Positions 18,563 through 27,549 of a DNA stretch of 64,000 nt are shown one piece after another (position 1 is the stretch's first letter; the number at the start of each line of letters is the position of its first letter). The position numbers were made by a program, and so were the translations under genes. Origin of the DNA: Pseudomonadota bacterium (GTDB lineage: Bacteria; Myxococcota_A; Polyangia; Polyangiales; Polyangiaceae); assembly GCA_023423895.1 (NCBI GenBank), contig JAFAER010000018.1:71332-135331 (forward strand), given 5' to 3'. Below the pieces are notes generated by a model, which saw only the letters and a program-made list of their open reading frames with translations, did not search any database and was not told where the DNA came from.

Positions 18563-19339
18563 ATGCGGAAGGCGCTCGTAGTGCTCGTCCTTGCTGCTTG
18601 CGGTGGCTCATCGCCGGACGGCGAATCGGGGCCGGGACCGACCTCGCAACCGACGACGGCACCGACGTCTTCGACGCCGCCTCCGAACGATGCCGGGTCG
18701 GAAGATGCTGGGCCGCACATGGCGAGCGAGGCGCTTCGTCGGTGTGCGGACTCGAAGGGCGACCTCGGATCGATCGCGGACGCGATCACGCGACTGAACG
18801 CGATCATCGACAGGGGAGGCGACGGCGCGTGCTTCGTCGCGACGCTGCCGCGCCCGCTCGCGGTGGTCGCCACGCTCAACGCGGCAAGCGCGCAGCCGGC
18901 CGGCGGGCGAGGCGCCCCGCGCATCTTCTTCATGTTGCCGAAGCTCGTCGTGACCGCTGTGCCCGAGGGTGCAGGGAGCAAGGTGCTCGAGTTCGGCGAG
19001 TGGACAGGGACCACCCGGACGATCAAGGGCGAGGTGCCCCTGCCGGTCACAAAGCCGCTCGCGGCGGATGCAGCGTTCCAGCACATCCTCGACGGCAATG
19101 ACCGGACGACATGCGCGTCGTGCCACGGAGGGGAGGCGCCTCACCCGACGATCGCGAGCGCCTTCGTCTCCAAGGCGCTGAAGCCGACGAACGAGGTGAC
19201 CGTCAGCGAGCTCGAAGAGCTCCACACACTCTGCGTCAGTACCGGCCTCGAATCCGCGCGCTGCAACTTCATCCACGCGCTGTTCGACTTCGGCGAGATC
19301 ACGCAGGGCGCATTCTCGCCGGTCGTCGAGACCCTCTGA
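18563..19339 (+). CDS. Lipoprotein with a c-type heme motif (CxxCH)
   Basis: 258 aa from the ATG at 18563 (the frame is open upstream from 18488, but the signal peptide starts here). MRKALVVLVLAAC is a compact lipoprotein signal; a Thr/Pro/Ser linker with DAGSEDAG follows. CASCH at about residue 184 (TTCASCHGG) is a c-type heme attachment motif, and HPTIASAFVSKAL may supply distal context. Further Cys residues occur at LCVSTG and RCNFIH. Probably a surface or periplasmic single-heme protein for electron transfer; no cytochrome family is recognised, and the motif alone does not prove heme binding. Preceded directly by the GST remnant. Confidence 0.72.
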   Translation: MRKALVVLVLAACGGSSPDGESGPGPTSQPTTAPTSSTPPPNDAGSEDAGPHMASEALRRCADSKGDLGSIADAITRLNAIIDRGGDGACFVATLPRPLAVVATLNAASAQPAGGRGAPRIFFMLPKLVVTAVPEGAGSKVLEFGEWTGTTRTIKGEVPLPVTKPLAADAAFQHILDGNDRTTCASCHGGEAPHPTIASAFVSKALKPTNEVTVSELEELHTLCVSTGLESARCNFIHALFDFGEITQGAFSPVVETL

Positions 19340-19542
19340 GGGCGCGCGGCCGAGGACGACCACGCCTCGGGCGCGTCGCTACTTGCAGGAGCAGCTGCTC
19401 GTGTTGCACGTCGTGCCCGCGGCGCTCGAGCTCGCGTTCGCAGGGGAGGGAAGTCGACGTAGACGAACGCATGCCGCCGCACGCTGGCAGCTCTCAGCGA
19501 ACTTGCCTTGTGCTGCCCCGCAGGCCAAGCGAGAATCCGCTC

Positions 19543-20100
19543 ATGCAAGGGGGCTGGCAGTCTGGAGGAGGATGGCACGGGCATCCCTCCGCGGGAGGTG
19601 CGTACGGCTCGCAGCCGATGGCCCCGAGCGGGATGATGCCCCCGTACGGGAGCCCGCAGAGCAGCCCGACCGTCGCGCGCGTCCCGCTCATGCCGGGCGA
19701 GCGCGTCCTCTACTTCAAGAAGCCGGACCTCGGAATGGCGCGGGTCTGGTACGTCATCGGCGGCATCGTGCTGCTGCCGATGCTCCTCGGCATCTACCTT
19801 CTGTACGTTGCCATCTTCTTCGAAGAGAAGGCATCGCACTACTGGGTGATCACCACCCTGCGGCTCTTCACCGCGAACGCGCGAGGCGGGGTGCTCGAGC
19901 AGGTCGTCGTCCAGGAGATCTCCGACGTCGTTCATCGCGTCGGCGGTGGCAAGAACCAGCTCGTCGTCCACTCGCCGCGGTCGTTCATCACCTTCCGCCA
20001 GGAAGAGCAGCACGCGATTCAACAGCTCAAGCCGCTGCTGCAGAGCTTGCGTGATCCGCGGTTCCTCCAGCAAGCGCCGGCCGTGCCCTACGAGGCTTGA
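19543..20100 (+). CDS. Membrane protein with PH-like domain
   Basis: 185 aa from ATG 19543. Gly/Ser/Pro-rich N-terminus (MQGGWQSGGGWHGHPSAGG) of about 45 residues, then PGERVLYFKKPD, a typical opening of bacterial PH-like (bPH) proteins. One long hydrophobic hairpin follows (WYVIGGIVLLPMLLGIYLLYV). A beta-rich C-terminal part (HYWVITTLRLFTANARGG, FITFRQEEQHAIQQLKPLL) ends in a helix as in PH domains. Likely an inner-membrane protein of unknown role. The 203 bp upstream (19340-19542) hold no clear gene; a minus-strand frame there ends CNTSSCSCK at the stop near 19379 and could be a decayed gene end. Confidence 0.7.
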   Translation: MQGGWQSGGGWHGHPSAGGAYGSQPMAPSGMMPPYGSPQSSPTVARVPLMPGERVLYFKKPDLGMARVWYVIGGIVLLPMLLGIYLLYVAIFFEEKASHYWVITTLRLFTANARGGVLEQVVVQEISDVVHRVGGGKNQLVVHSPRSFITFRQEEQHAIQQLKPLLQSLRDPRFLQQAPAVPYEA

Positions 20101-20309
20101 TCGGCGTAGAGCAACGCGCGGTGCGGCGTTGACGACGCTGGCCCCCTCTGCGTGATCGTCGATGCGTACGAAGCGCACGCGGGGCGGCAACGTGCCTCGC
20201 CAACAACCGCGAAAGGTGTTCGCGAGCTGGCGGCGGACTCGCCTATGTTCGCGAGCGCCCTCCGCCCGAGGAGGGCCTGCTTCTCGACACTCGCAAAAGG
20301 AGATCACCC

Positions 20310-20873
20310 ATGAAGTCCGTCTCGTTCGTCCTCGGCTCTTCCCTCGCGCTCGCGCTCGCGGTCGTCGCGACGACCTCACCGGCGCATGCGCAAGCGGAGC
20401 GCTTCGGTGCGCAGGGTGATCTTGCGATCTCGAGCGACGTGGGCCTCTCCGTGCAGCACCAGTTCGAAGGCGGCGGCGCGACGACGTTCGTGCTCAACCC
20501 GGCCGCCGACTACTTCGTCATCGACCACCTGTCGATCGGAGGCTACGTGAACCTCTCGCACACGGGCGGATCTGGCGCGAGCGTGACCAACTTCGGTCTC
20601 GGCCCGCGTGTCGGCTACGACATCAATCTGAGCTCGCAATTCTCGTTCTGGCCGAAGGCGGGGATCGCGTTCAACCATACCTCCAGGTCCGTCGGACCGA
20701 TCGACGGGAGCAACAGCGCGCTCGCGATCAACCTCTTCGCGCCTTTCCTCTTCCACCCCGTCGAGCACTTCTTCCTGGGGTTCGGTCCGAACTTCGATGT
20801 CGACCTCACGGGCGACGCAAAGCAGACGGTCCTCGGCGCGCGTCTCGTCATCGGTGGCCACTTCGAGCTCTGA
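20310..20873 (+). CDS. Outer-membrane beta-barrel protein
   Basis: 187 aa with a clear signal peptide (MKSVSFVLGSSLALALAVVA to TSPAHA-QA) and AAAAGGAG seven nt upstream of the ATG. The mature part is a run of short amphipathic strands with Gly turns (VGLSVQHQF, FVIDHLSIGGYVNLSHT, FGLGPRVGYDINLSSQFSFW, TVLGARLVIGGHFEL) ending in a hydrophobic/aromatic C-terminus, as in eight-stranded OmpA/OmpW-like barrels. A 7-bp hairpin, GCCCTCC (20255-20261) with GGAGGGC (20268-20274), lies in the upstream region and may be a leader stem or upstream terminator. Monocistronic. Confidence 0.85.
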   Translation: MKSVSFVLGSSLALALAVVATTSPAHAQAERFGAQGDLAISSDVGLSVQHQFEGGGATTFVLNPAADYFVIDHLSIGGYVNLSHTGGSGASVTNFGLGPRVGYDINLSSQFSFWPKAGIAFNHTSRSVGPIDGSNSALAINLFAPFLFHPVEHFFLGFGPNFDVDLTGDAKQTVLGARLVIGGHFEL

Positions 20874-21017
20874 TCGCGCATCGGCTCCACCACGCGAACG
20901 TGGAGTCGCGGAGCGGGGCGCGCGAGTCGAACGCTCGCGCGTCCGTCGTCGAGACTTCGACCGAGGCACGCGGATCGGTGCCAGAATGGCGCCCATGGTG
21001 CGAAGCGAGGGTGAGCG

Positions 21018-22595
21018 TTGACCCGTCTCGTCGATGTCGCCCTCGCCTCCACGGAGATCGCGACGACGAGCGCGCGCTCGGCAAAGACCAAGCGACTCGC
21101 CGCGGTCCTGCGTGCTGCGGACACCGACGACGTCCCCGTCATCGTGGCTTGGCTCTCCGGTGAGCTCTTGCAGCGTCGCATCGGCGTCGGATGGGCGGCG
21201 CTCGCAACGACGCCGCCCGCGGCGGACGTGGCTTCGCTGACGGTGGCCGAAGTGCACCAAGCGTTCTCCGAGATGGCCGCGGCGTCGGGCGCCGGGTCGC
21301 AGACGCGACGCTCGGCATTGCTGCTCGACGTCATGTCGAAGTCGACCGAGGTCGAGCAGGCCTTCTTGCGAGCCTTGCTCTCGGGCAACTTGCGGCAGGG
21401 CGCGCTCGCGGGCGTGATGTCCGACGCGATCGCGGCGGCGGCTGGCGTCACGGTGGCGGAGGTCCGGCGCGCGACGATGCTCCGAGGTGATCTCTCGGCC
21501 GTCGCAGACGCGGCGATGCGCGGAGGATCGGCGGCGCTCGCTGCGTTCCGCCTCGAGGTCGGCTGCGCGCTCGCGCCGATGCTCGCGCAATCGGCGAGCT
21601 CGGTGGGGGAGGCGATCGAGGAGCTCGGCGCGCCGGCGGCGATCGAGGCGAAGCTCGACGGCGCGCGCATCCAGATCCACAAGAACGGCGGCGACGTGCG
21701 GCTCTTCACGCGTTCGCTCGACGACGTGACCGCACGGCTCGCCCACGTGGCCGCCGAGGTCGCGCGCTGGCCGGTGACGTCGCTCGTGGCCGACGGCGAG
21801 ATCTTGTGGTTCGCGTTCAAGGGCGGGGAGGGCACGGGCAACATCGAGGACGCGCGGCCGCTTCCGTTCCAGGAGACCGCGTCGCGCTTTGCGCGGAGCA
21901 CGACCGATGCCCTGCCGGCGACGACGTCGACGGAGCGGCCCTCGATCTTCCTCTTCGATGTCCTTCACCTGAACGGCGTCGACCTGCTCGACTCCCCGAA
22001 CGCGGATCGGCGCGCGGCGCTCGAATCCATCGTCACCTCCGCGATGCTCGTCGATCGCATCGTCACGAGTGATCCGAGCGAGGCGCAGGTGTTCTTCGAT
22101 CGGATGGTCGACCGCGGCTTCGAGGGCGTGGTCGCGAAGGCGCTCTCCGCACCGTACGAGGCGGGGCGGCGTGGCGCGAGCTGGCGCAAGGTGAAGCCGG
22201 TCCTCACGCTCGACCTCGTCGTGCTCGCGGTCGAGAAGGGATCGGGCAGGCGCACCGGCAAGCTGTCGAACATCCACCTCGGCGCTCGGGATCCCGCGAC
22301 GGGCAAGTTCGTCATGCTCGGGAAGACCTTCAAGGGAATGACCGACGCCATGCTCGACTGGCAGACGAAGCGGTTCATCGAGCTCGCCGTCGGCTCCACG
22401 GAGGGCTACGTCGTGGAGGTGCGCCCCGAACAGGTCGTCGAGATCGCGTTCGACGGTCTGCAGACCTCCACACGTTACCCTGGCGGAATGGCGCTCCGCT
22501 TCGCGCGCGTCGTTCGCTACCGCGACGACAAGAGCGCCGCGGAGGCGGACACCATCGACACCGTCCGGGCGATCCACGCGCGCTCGCGAGGGTGA
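21018..22595 (+). CDS. lig: ATP-dependent DNA ligase
   Basis: 525 aa from a TTG at 21018 with GAGGGTGAG just upstream. Residues 1-185 form the helical DNA-binding domain (MSKSTEVEQAFLRALLSGNLRQGAL is the characteristic segment). The adenylation domain begins with motif I EAKLDGARIQIHK near residue 212, where Lys carries AMP. Later motifs include SLDDVT, ADGEIL, FDVLHLNG, EGVVAKALSAPYEAGRR and SWRKVKP. The OB-fold completes the C-terminus (LSNIHLGARDP, TRYPGGMALRFARVVRYRDDKS). It seals nicks using ATP; bacterial copies of this standalone type are usually accessory repair ligases. No nuclease or polymerase domain is fused, so it is not LigD. Confidence 0.95.
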   Translation: MTRLVDVALASTEIATTSARSAKTKRLAAVLRAADTDDVPVIVAWLSGELLQRRIGVGWAALATTPPAADVASLTVAEVHQAFSEMAAASGAGSQTRRSALLLDVMSKSTEVEQAFLRALLSGNLRQGALAGVMSDAIAAAAGVTVAEVRRATMLRGDLSAVADAAMRGGSAALAAFRLEVGCALAPMLAQSASSVGEAIEELGAPAAIEAKLDGARIQIHKNGGDVRLFTRSLDDVTARLAHVAAEVARWPVTSLVADGEILWFAFKGGEGTGNIEDARPLPFQETASRFARSTTDALPATTSTERPSIFLFDVLHLNGVDLLDSPNADRRAALESIVTSAMLVDRIVTSDPSEAQVFFDRMVDRGFEGVVAKALSAPYEAGRRGASWRKVKPVLTLDLVVLAVEKGSGRRTGKLSNIHLGARDPATGKFVMLGKTFKGMTDAMLDWQTKRFIELAVGSTEGYVVEVRPEQVVEIAFDGLQTSTRYPGGMALRFARVVRYRDDKSAAEADTIDTVRAIHARSRG

Positions 22596-22669
22596 ATCTG
22601 TTCGTCCCACCGCCGGGGCACACCGACGTCGGGCGGCGGACGTGCTCGAAGCAGGTAGACTCAGCGCTC

Positions 22670-23623
22670 GTGGACTGGGATGACGTACGCCACTTTCTCG
22701 CGCTTGCCCGGACGGGCTCCGTCCGCGCGGCCGGCTCGTTGCTTGGAGTGAGTCACTCGACGGTGGCGCGTCGGGTCGAGACGCTCGAGACGCGGCTCGG
22801 GGTGAAGCTGTTCGATCGCCACCGCGACGGTTTCCTGCTCACGGACGCCGGCAAGGAGATGGTCGCGGGAGCGGAGCGCGTCGAGCGGGAGATGACCGCA
22901 CTGGAACGGGGGCTCGCAGGGCAAGATGCTCGGCTCGAGGGACCGGTGCGGGTGACCTGCACGGATCCCTTCATCGCGAAGATCGTCGTCGACGCGCTCG
23001 CCGCGCTTTGCGAGCGGCATCCCGGAATCGAGCTCGAGCTCGACGCGGACGAGCGGAATCTCGATCTGTCGAAGCGCGAGGCCGATGTCGCGGTGCGCGC
23101 TTTCGTCCGTGGCGCATCGCCGCCAGAACACCTGCTGGGGCGGCGCATGGTCCCGATCGTCCTCGCCAGTTATGTCGCGACGGCACACGCTGGCCGCCTC
23201 GATCCCGAGCGCGGAGGTCGTCATGTGCGCTGGCTCGGATCCGACCGGCCCAAGATCGTCGAGGAGCTGGTCGCGTCGTCGAGCTACCCCGACCTGCCGA
23301 TCTGGGGTGCGTTCATGTCCATGTCGGTCACGATGCAGGCCGCACGCGCGGGGCTCGGGCTCGCGATGTTGCCCACGTACGTCGGCGATCCGGACCCCGA
23401 GCTGCAGCGGCTTGCGAAGGCCGATGTTCGGCACCTCGCCGACTTCTGGGTGCTCAGTCACCGCGACCTGCGGGACAACAAGCGATTGCGGGCCGCGCGC
23501 AAACACATCACGGCGGCACTGTCGGACCGCGCCGCGCTCTTTCGCGGCGAGGTGGCCGGGTGGCGCGAAAACGCGTCCGTGCGTCACGAACTTGCACCGG
23601 GCACGGGCGAGCGGCGTTCGTAA
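22670..23623 (+). CDS. LysR family transcriptional regulator
   Basis: 317 aa from GTG 22670 (DWDDVRHFLALARTGSVRAA is the standard LysR opening; the longer frame from 22592 is rejected). Winged helix-turn-helix at residues 1-60 (GSLLGVSHSTVARRVETLE), then a dimerisation helix and a substrate-binding domain with PVRVTCTDPFIAKIVVDAL and a typical LAMLPTYVGD segment. It may regulate the methyltransferase that begins 8 nt downstream, or itself. The effector is unknown. Confidence 0.92.
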   Translation: MDWDDVRHFLALARTGSVRAAGSLLGVSHSTVARRVETLETRLGVKLFDRHRDGFLLTDAGKEMVAGAERVEREMTALERGLAGQDARLEGPVRVTCTDPFIAKIVVDALAALCERHPGIELELDADERNLDLSKREADVAVRAFVRGASPPEHLLGRRMVPIVLASYVATAHAGRLDPERGGRHVRWLGSDRPKIVEELVASSSYPDLPIWGAFMSMSVTMQAARAGLGLAMLPTYVGDPDPELQRLAKADVRHLADFWVLSHRDLRDNKRLRAARKHITAALSDRAALFRGEVAGWRENASVRHELAPGTGERRS

Positions 23624-23631
23624 AGTCGGGG

Positions 23632-24270
23632 ATGACCATGACCGCGGACGCAAAGTTCTGGGACCAGATCGCAGAGAAATACGCCGCCAAGCCGGTGGAC
23701 GACGTCTCGGCGTTCGAGCGCAAGAAGGCAATCACCCGCGAGCTCCTACGGCCCGACGCGACGGCCCTCGAGATTGGATGCGGCACCGGCACGCTCGCGC
23801 TCGAGCTGTCGCGCTTCGCCGGACACGTGCACGCGGTCGACATCTCCGCCGAGATGATGCGGATCGCCAACGCAAAGCGGGCATCAGAGAAGGTGACCAA
23901 CGTCACCTTCCACCGGGGCACGCTCGAGGAGACCAGCCGCTTGTTCGAGTCGGCGCAGTTCGACGCCGTCTGGGCCTACTCGATCCTGCACCTCGTCGCC
24001 GATCGAAGCCGGACCCTGCGGACCGTCTTCGAGCTCCTGAAGCCAGGCGGCTCCTTCGTTTCCTCCAACGTCTGCCTGCGCGGGACCTGGGTGCCCTATG
24101 GTGTCATTCTCCCCGTGATGCGCTGGTTTGGTCGTGCGCCCGTCGTCCATCTCTACGATCGAGACACGATCGCACGCGAGATGCGCGAGGCGGGTTTTGT
24201 CGATGTCGAGGAGAAAGACGTCGGCGCCGCCGGCACGATCGCGTTCTTCCTTGCGAAGAAGCCCGCTTGA
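23632..24270 (+). CDS. Class I SAM-dependent methyltransferase
   Basis: 212 aa. Motif I is ALEIGCGTGTLALEL near residue 45; motif II acidic residue HAVDISAEMMRIA; motif post-II ESAQFDAVWAYSILHLV; LLKPGGSFVSS. This is a UbiE/Methyltransf_11-type small-molecule or lipid methyltransferase. A second in-frame ATG lies two codons in (23638). It is 8 nt after the LysR gene and so probably co-transcribed. The C-terminal hydrophobic segment (GVILPVMRWFG) might help substrate binding; substrate unknown. Confidence 0.9.
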   Translation: MTMTADAKFWDQIAEKYAAKPVDDVSAFERKKAITRELLRPDATALEIGCGTGTLALELSRFAGHVHAVDISAEMMRIANAKRASEKVTNVTFHRGTLEETSRLFESAQFDAVWAYSILHLVADRSRTLRTVFELLKPGGSFVSSNVCLRGTWVPYGVILPVMRWFGRAPVVHLYDRDTIAREMREAGFVDVEEKDVGAAGTIAFFLAKKPA

Positions 24271-24337
24271 AGCTCCGTGGGCGAGCGTTCTCCTCTCGTA
24301 TCGCCACCGTCAGGCGGCCTGGTCCGGTCTTCTTCTC

Positions 24338-24757
24338 TCATGGCTTCGTCTCCATCAAGACCGCGATCACGGCGACGACCACACACATCGCGCCGGAGAG
24401 CCTGGCGACTCCTCGAAGGTCCCGACCGTCCGAGCCGCGTGCGACCTTTCGCAGCATCCGGCGTGTCCACCCCTGCAGTGCGCCGAGGACGATGAGGAGA
24501 ACGAATGATGCGCGGAACCACAGCATCGTGTGAAATGCACCTCCGCCGGCGCGTTCGAGGAGCCCGCCGGAGACGAGCATGATGGCGAGCGCTGCGGTGG
24601 TCGCGAGCCCGAGGCGGCGCAAGGCGGTGAGCGTCCCGGAAGTCACAGGGGCGCGGGTCGGAGTCGAGGACGCGATGATGAGCGTCCCCACGAGTTGGCC
24701 CAGGCCCAGGATAGCGGTCACCACGTGCACCGAGAGCCAGATCGAATAGGAGTTCAT
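24338..24757 (-). CDS. Small integral membrane protein (DUF2269-like)
   Basis: 139 aa with four predicted transmembrane helices: SIWLSVHVVTAILGLGQLVG, TTAALAIMLVSGGLLE, LWFRASFVLLIVLGALQGW and GAMCVVVAVIAVLM. N-terminal His in HVVTAILG and overall layout resemble DUF2269/CopD-like small membrane proteins. Convergent with the methyltransferase gene (67 nt between stops). The 278 bp from its start to the next gene hold only promoter-type sequence. Confidence 0.75.
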   Translation of the reverse strand: MNSYSIWLSVHVVTAILGLGQLVGTLIIASSTPTRAPVTSGTLTALRRLGLATTAALAIMLVSGGLLERAGGGAFHTMLWFRASFVLLIVLGALQGWTRRMLRKVARGSDGRDLRGVARLSGAMCVVVAVIAVLMETKP

Positions 24758-25035
24758 GTTCGGGGACGAGACGACCCAGACCCGCCGAGTGTGACGCGCC
24801 GTCGTCGCAGAACGCCCGACGAAGTTTTTCTCACGGGCATGTCACGCTCGGGCGCCCTTGGTCGTCCCCGACGCATGAAGGTCATCATCCTCGCTGGTGG
24901 ACGGGCACGCGCCGCCGCGGCTCCGCGACTGACGCTCCACGCGTACGGGGGCGCGAGATCCATCCGGTACGGGGACGCGTCGCCGCCCGTCCCGAGAGAC
25001 CCTCAGCGACCCTCCGTCAGGAGCAGGCTACCCTC

Positions 25036-25890
25036 ATGACGACCATGACCGCTTTCGACGAGCACCGGAAGCACCTCTTCGGGATCGCGTACCGGATGCT
25101 GGGATCAGCGGCCGACGCCGACGACATGGTGCAGGAGGCCTTCGTCCGCTGGGAGGCGACCGACAAAAGCGTGGTGAGCTCGCCGCGCGCGTTCCTCTCG
25201 ACGATCGTCACGCGCGCGTGCCTCGATCGGTTGAAGAACGCGCACACGGCTCGCGTGGACTACGTCGGAACGTGGCTCCCGGAGCCGATCCGCACGGAGG
25301 GAGAGCACGCGGTCGACGTCGTGGAAACGGCTGAGTCGATCTCCCAGGCCTTCCTCATCGTCCTGGAGAGCCTCAGTCCGCTCGAGCGCGCCGTCCATCT
25401 CTTGCACGACGTGTTCGACTACACCCACGAAGAGGTCGCGCAGATCATCGGCCGAGACGCTGCGACGTGCCGAAAGCTCCTCGAACGCGCGCGGAAGGAT
25501 CTCGTCGCGAGGCGGCCCCGCTTCGCTCCCACGAAGCAGGCGCACCGCGAGATGGTCGAACGCTTCGCTGCTGCTGTCGTCAAGGGAGACGTCTCCGCCC
25601 TCGAGCGTCTCCTCGTCGACGACGTCCTGGCCGCTTCCGACGGTGGCCGAAAGGCTGTCGCCATGAAAACGCCGCTGATCGGGCGCACCGCCGTGGCGCG
25701 CTTCTTCGGCGGGCTCGCACGGCGCGGTTCGGCGGAGGGGGCGTTCTCGATCGTGGAGGTCAACGGCTGGGCGGCGATGGTGGTGCGCGTCTCCGGGCGG
25801 CCGTTCTCGGTCATCCAGCTCGAGACCGACGGCGAATCGATCTTCGCCGTACGCTCGACACTGAACCCCGACAAGCTCGAGCGGATGTGA
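25036..25890 (+). CDS. ECF41-type RNA polymerase sigma factor with SnoaL-like C-terminal domain
   Basis: 284 aa. Sigma region 2 at about 8-75 (GIAYRMLGSAADADDMVQEAF), the diagnostic linker WLPEPI near residue 83, region 4 at about 105-165 (LSPLERAVHLLHDVFDYTHEEVAQIIG), then a SnoaL-like domain with the ECF41 signature NPDKL five residues before the end. In ECF41/SigJ-type factors this C-terminal domain acts as a built-in regulator instead of a separate anti-sigma factor. The usual partner is a carboxymuconolactone decarboxylase-like or oxidoreductase gene; none is present. Instead the stop codon overlaps the start of a truncated ABC exporter, probably because a deletion removed the real neighbour. 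Confidence 0.93.
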   Translation: MTTMTAFDEHRKHLFGIAYRMLGSAADADDMVQEAFVRWEATDKSVVSSPRAFLSTIVTRACLDRLKNAHTARVDYVGTWLPEPIRTEGEHAVDVVETAESISQAFLIVLESLSPLERAVHLLHDVFDYTHEEVAQIIGRDAATCRKLLERARKDLVARRPRFAPTKQAHREMVERFAAAVVKGDVSALERLLVDDVLAASDGGRKAVAMKTPLIGRTAVARFFGGLARRGSAEGAFSIVEVNGWAAMVVRVSGRPFSVIQLETDGESIFAVRSTLNPDKLERM

Positions 25891-27347
25891 GAGCAGCTGC
25901 TCTCCACGAGACGCTCGAAGGCCGACATCGGCGAGGCATCGGTCTCGTCGAAGACATCTGGTCGCACACGATCGGCATCTTCGCCGCGAGCTTCGCCCTG
26001 CCGATGGTCGTCGGCCTCGGACTGTGCTTCCTCGACTGGCGCCTCGGCCTCGTCGTCCTCGCCGCGCTGCCGCTCGCGCTCCTCGTGCTGGCCGTGACCA
26101 CTCCGGTCTTCGTGCGCGAGCTCGAGTCCGTGATGGAGGCCACCGCCGACGTGAACGCCCGGATCGTCGAGTACGTGAAGGGCATCGCCGTGCTCCGCAC
26201 CTTCGGCCGCCACGGCGAGGTGTTCGGGCGGCTCGTCCGCGCGATGGAGAAGCTACGCGACGCGCTCATCCGCACCGACGTGCTGCCTTCGCCGCTGCTC
26301 TCGGTCTTCGGCATGGTCGTCGAGGCAGCGTTCGTGGCGGTGGCGCTCGTCGGCGTCCGACTCGCGCTCGGCGACGCGATCGCGCCGGGGACGCTGCTCG
26401 TCGTGCTGGTGGTGAGTGTGGGCGTGCTGCGCCAGGCAGCCGATCTCGGCGTCGCGCTGCTGCTGCTGCGCGGCTCGCAGCGCGCGCTCGGGCGTGTGGA
26501 CCGCCTCCTCGCCGAACCGCCGCTCGCGGAGCCGACCGAGCCCGCGACGCCGATCGAGCGCTTCGACATCGAGATCGACGACGTCACCTTCGCCTACGAG
26601 GCCCGCATCGTGCTCGACCGCGTGACCACCACGTTCCCGGCACGTTCGCTCACGGCGCTGGTGGGGCCTTCGGGTTCGGGGAAGTCGACGCTCGTGCACC
26701 TGGTGGCGCGCCTCTGGGACGTGCCTCGCGGCCAGGGAAACATTCGCATCGGCGGGGTCGATATCCGCGACGTGGCCTTCGAGACGCTGCACCGGCACAT
26801 CGCCATGGTCTTCCAGGACGTGGTGCTGTTCTCCGGCACCGTGCTCGAGAACCTGCGCGTCGGTCGCCCCGACGCCACGCGCGAGGAGGTCGAGCGGGCG
26901 GCAAAGGCGGCGCGCGCGCACGAGTTCATCATGGCCCTGCCCGAAGGCTATGACACGGTGCTCGGCGAGGATGGCGGCGGTCTCTCGGGTCTCTCGGGTC
27001 TCTCGGGTCTCTCGGGTGGAGAGCGCCAGCGCCTGTCCATCGCCCGTGCGATCCTGAAAGACGCGCCCATCGTACTGCTCGACGAGGCGACCGCTTCCGT
27101 GGACGCCTCCGCGGAGGCAGAAATCCAGCGGGCCATCGACGAGCTCGTGCAGCACAAGACGGTGGTGGTCATCGCGCACCGCCTACGCACGGTCCGTCGG
27201 GCGCACCGCATCGTGGTCCTCGACGGCGGTCGGATCGCCGAGTCGGGCACGCACGACGAGCTGATGGAGGCGGACGGCGTATACGCTGGGCTCTGGCGTG
27301 AGCAGGAGCGCGCCAAAGGCTGGCGCCTGACGGTCACTCGACCGTAG
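25887..27347 (+). pseudogene. ABC exporter lacking its first transmembrane helices
   Basis: 486 aa if read from a GTG overlapping the sigma-factor TGA. Residues about 20-215 correspond to only the second half of an ABC exporter membrane domain (FALPMVVGLGLCFLDWRLGLV and later helices including LLSVFGMVVEAAFVAVALVG). The ATPase domain is complete: Walker A GPSGSGKST, Q-loop AMVFQDVVLFSG, signature LSGGERQRLS, Walker B IVLLDEATASVDA and H-loop VVIAHRLRT. About 100 N-terminal residues with the first two helices are missing and no upstream frame supplies them, so it is probably a 5'-deleted gene. It resembles IrtA/IrtB-like half-transporters. The ATPase could still be made, so function is not fully excluded. 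Confidence 0.8.
26979..27014 (+). repeat. Four perfect 9-bp repeats inside the ABC signature motif
   Basis: Four exact copies of GGTCTCTCG encode (GLS)4 immediately before GGERQRLS. Relatives have a single LSGGE, so three extra GLS triplets were inserted by tandem duplication without a frame change. Exact identity points to recent slippage. Confidence 0.9.
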
Positions 27348-27413
27348 CGGCAAACAAACAAGGCGCCGCGGGCTCCGGGACCGAATCGCCCGCCCGGACC
27401 TCCCCATCGCGGT

Positions 27414-27442
27414 AGTTGCCAAGGAAAGTTGCCCAGGCAACT
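27414..27442. promoter_or_regulatory. Tripartite operator-like element AGTTGCC-N6-AGTTGCC-N2-GGCAACT
   Basis: AGTTGCC at 27414-27420 and 27427-27433, then GGCAACT at 27436-27442. The last two form a perfect 7-2-7 palindrome. It lies between the ABC exporter end and the rbfA-like/rtcB operon. An element with identical half-site spacing occurs at 50302. Probably a dimeric regulator's site plus an accessory half-site (inference). The rest of 27348-27549 contains no gene. Confidence 0.55.
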
Positions 27443-27549
27443 AGCTTGCGTGAGTCCCCGGTCCCGGACGCGAGGGCGGCCCTTCTTGACAGCTCCGACT
27501 GCCGACGTCAGATTCACGGCGCCGCGTATCGCGTGGCAGGAGGTGGACC

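Noticed and set aside
20376..22610. 744-codon minus-strand open frame opposite the outer-membrane protein and DNA ligase
   Set aside because: Arg/Glu-rich shadow spanning two unrelated real genes; no homology visible.
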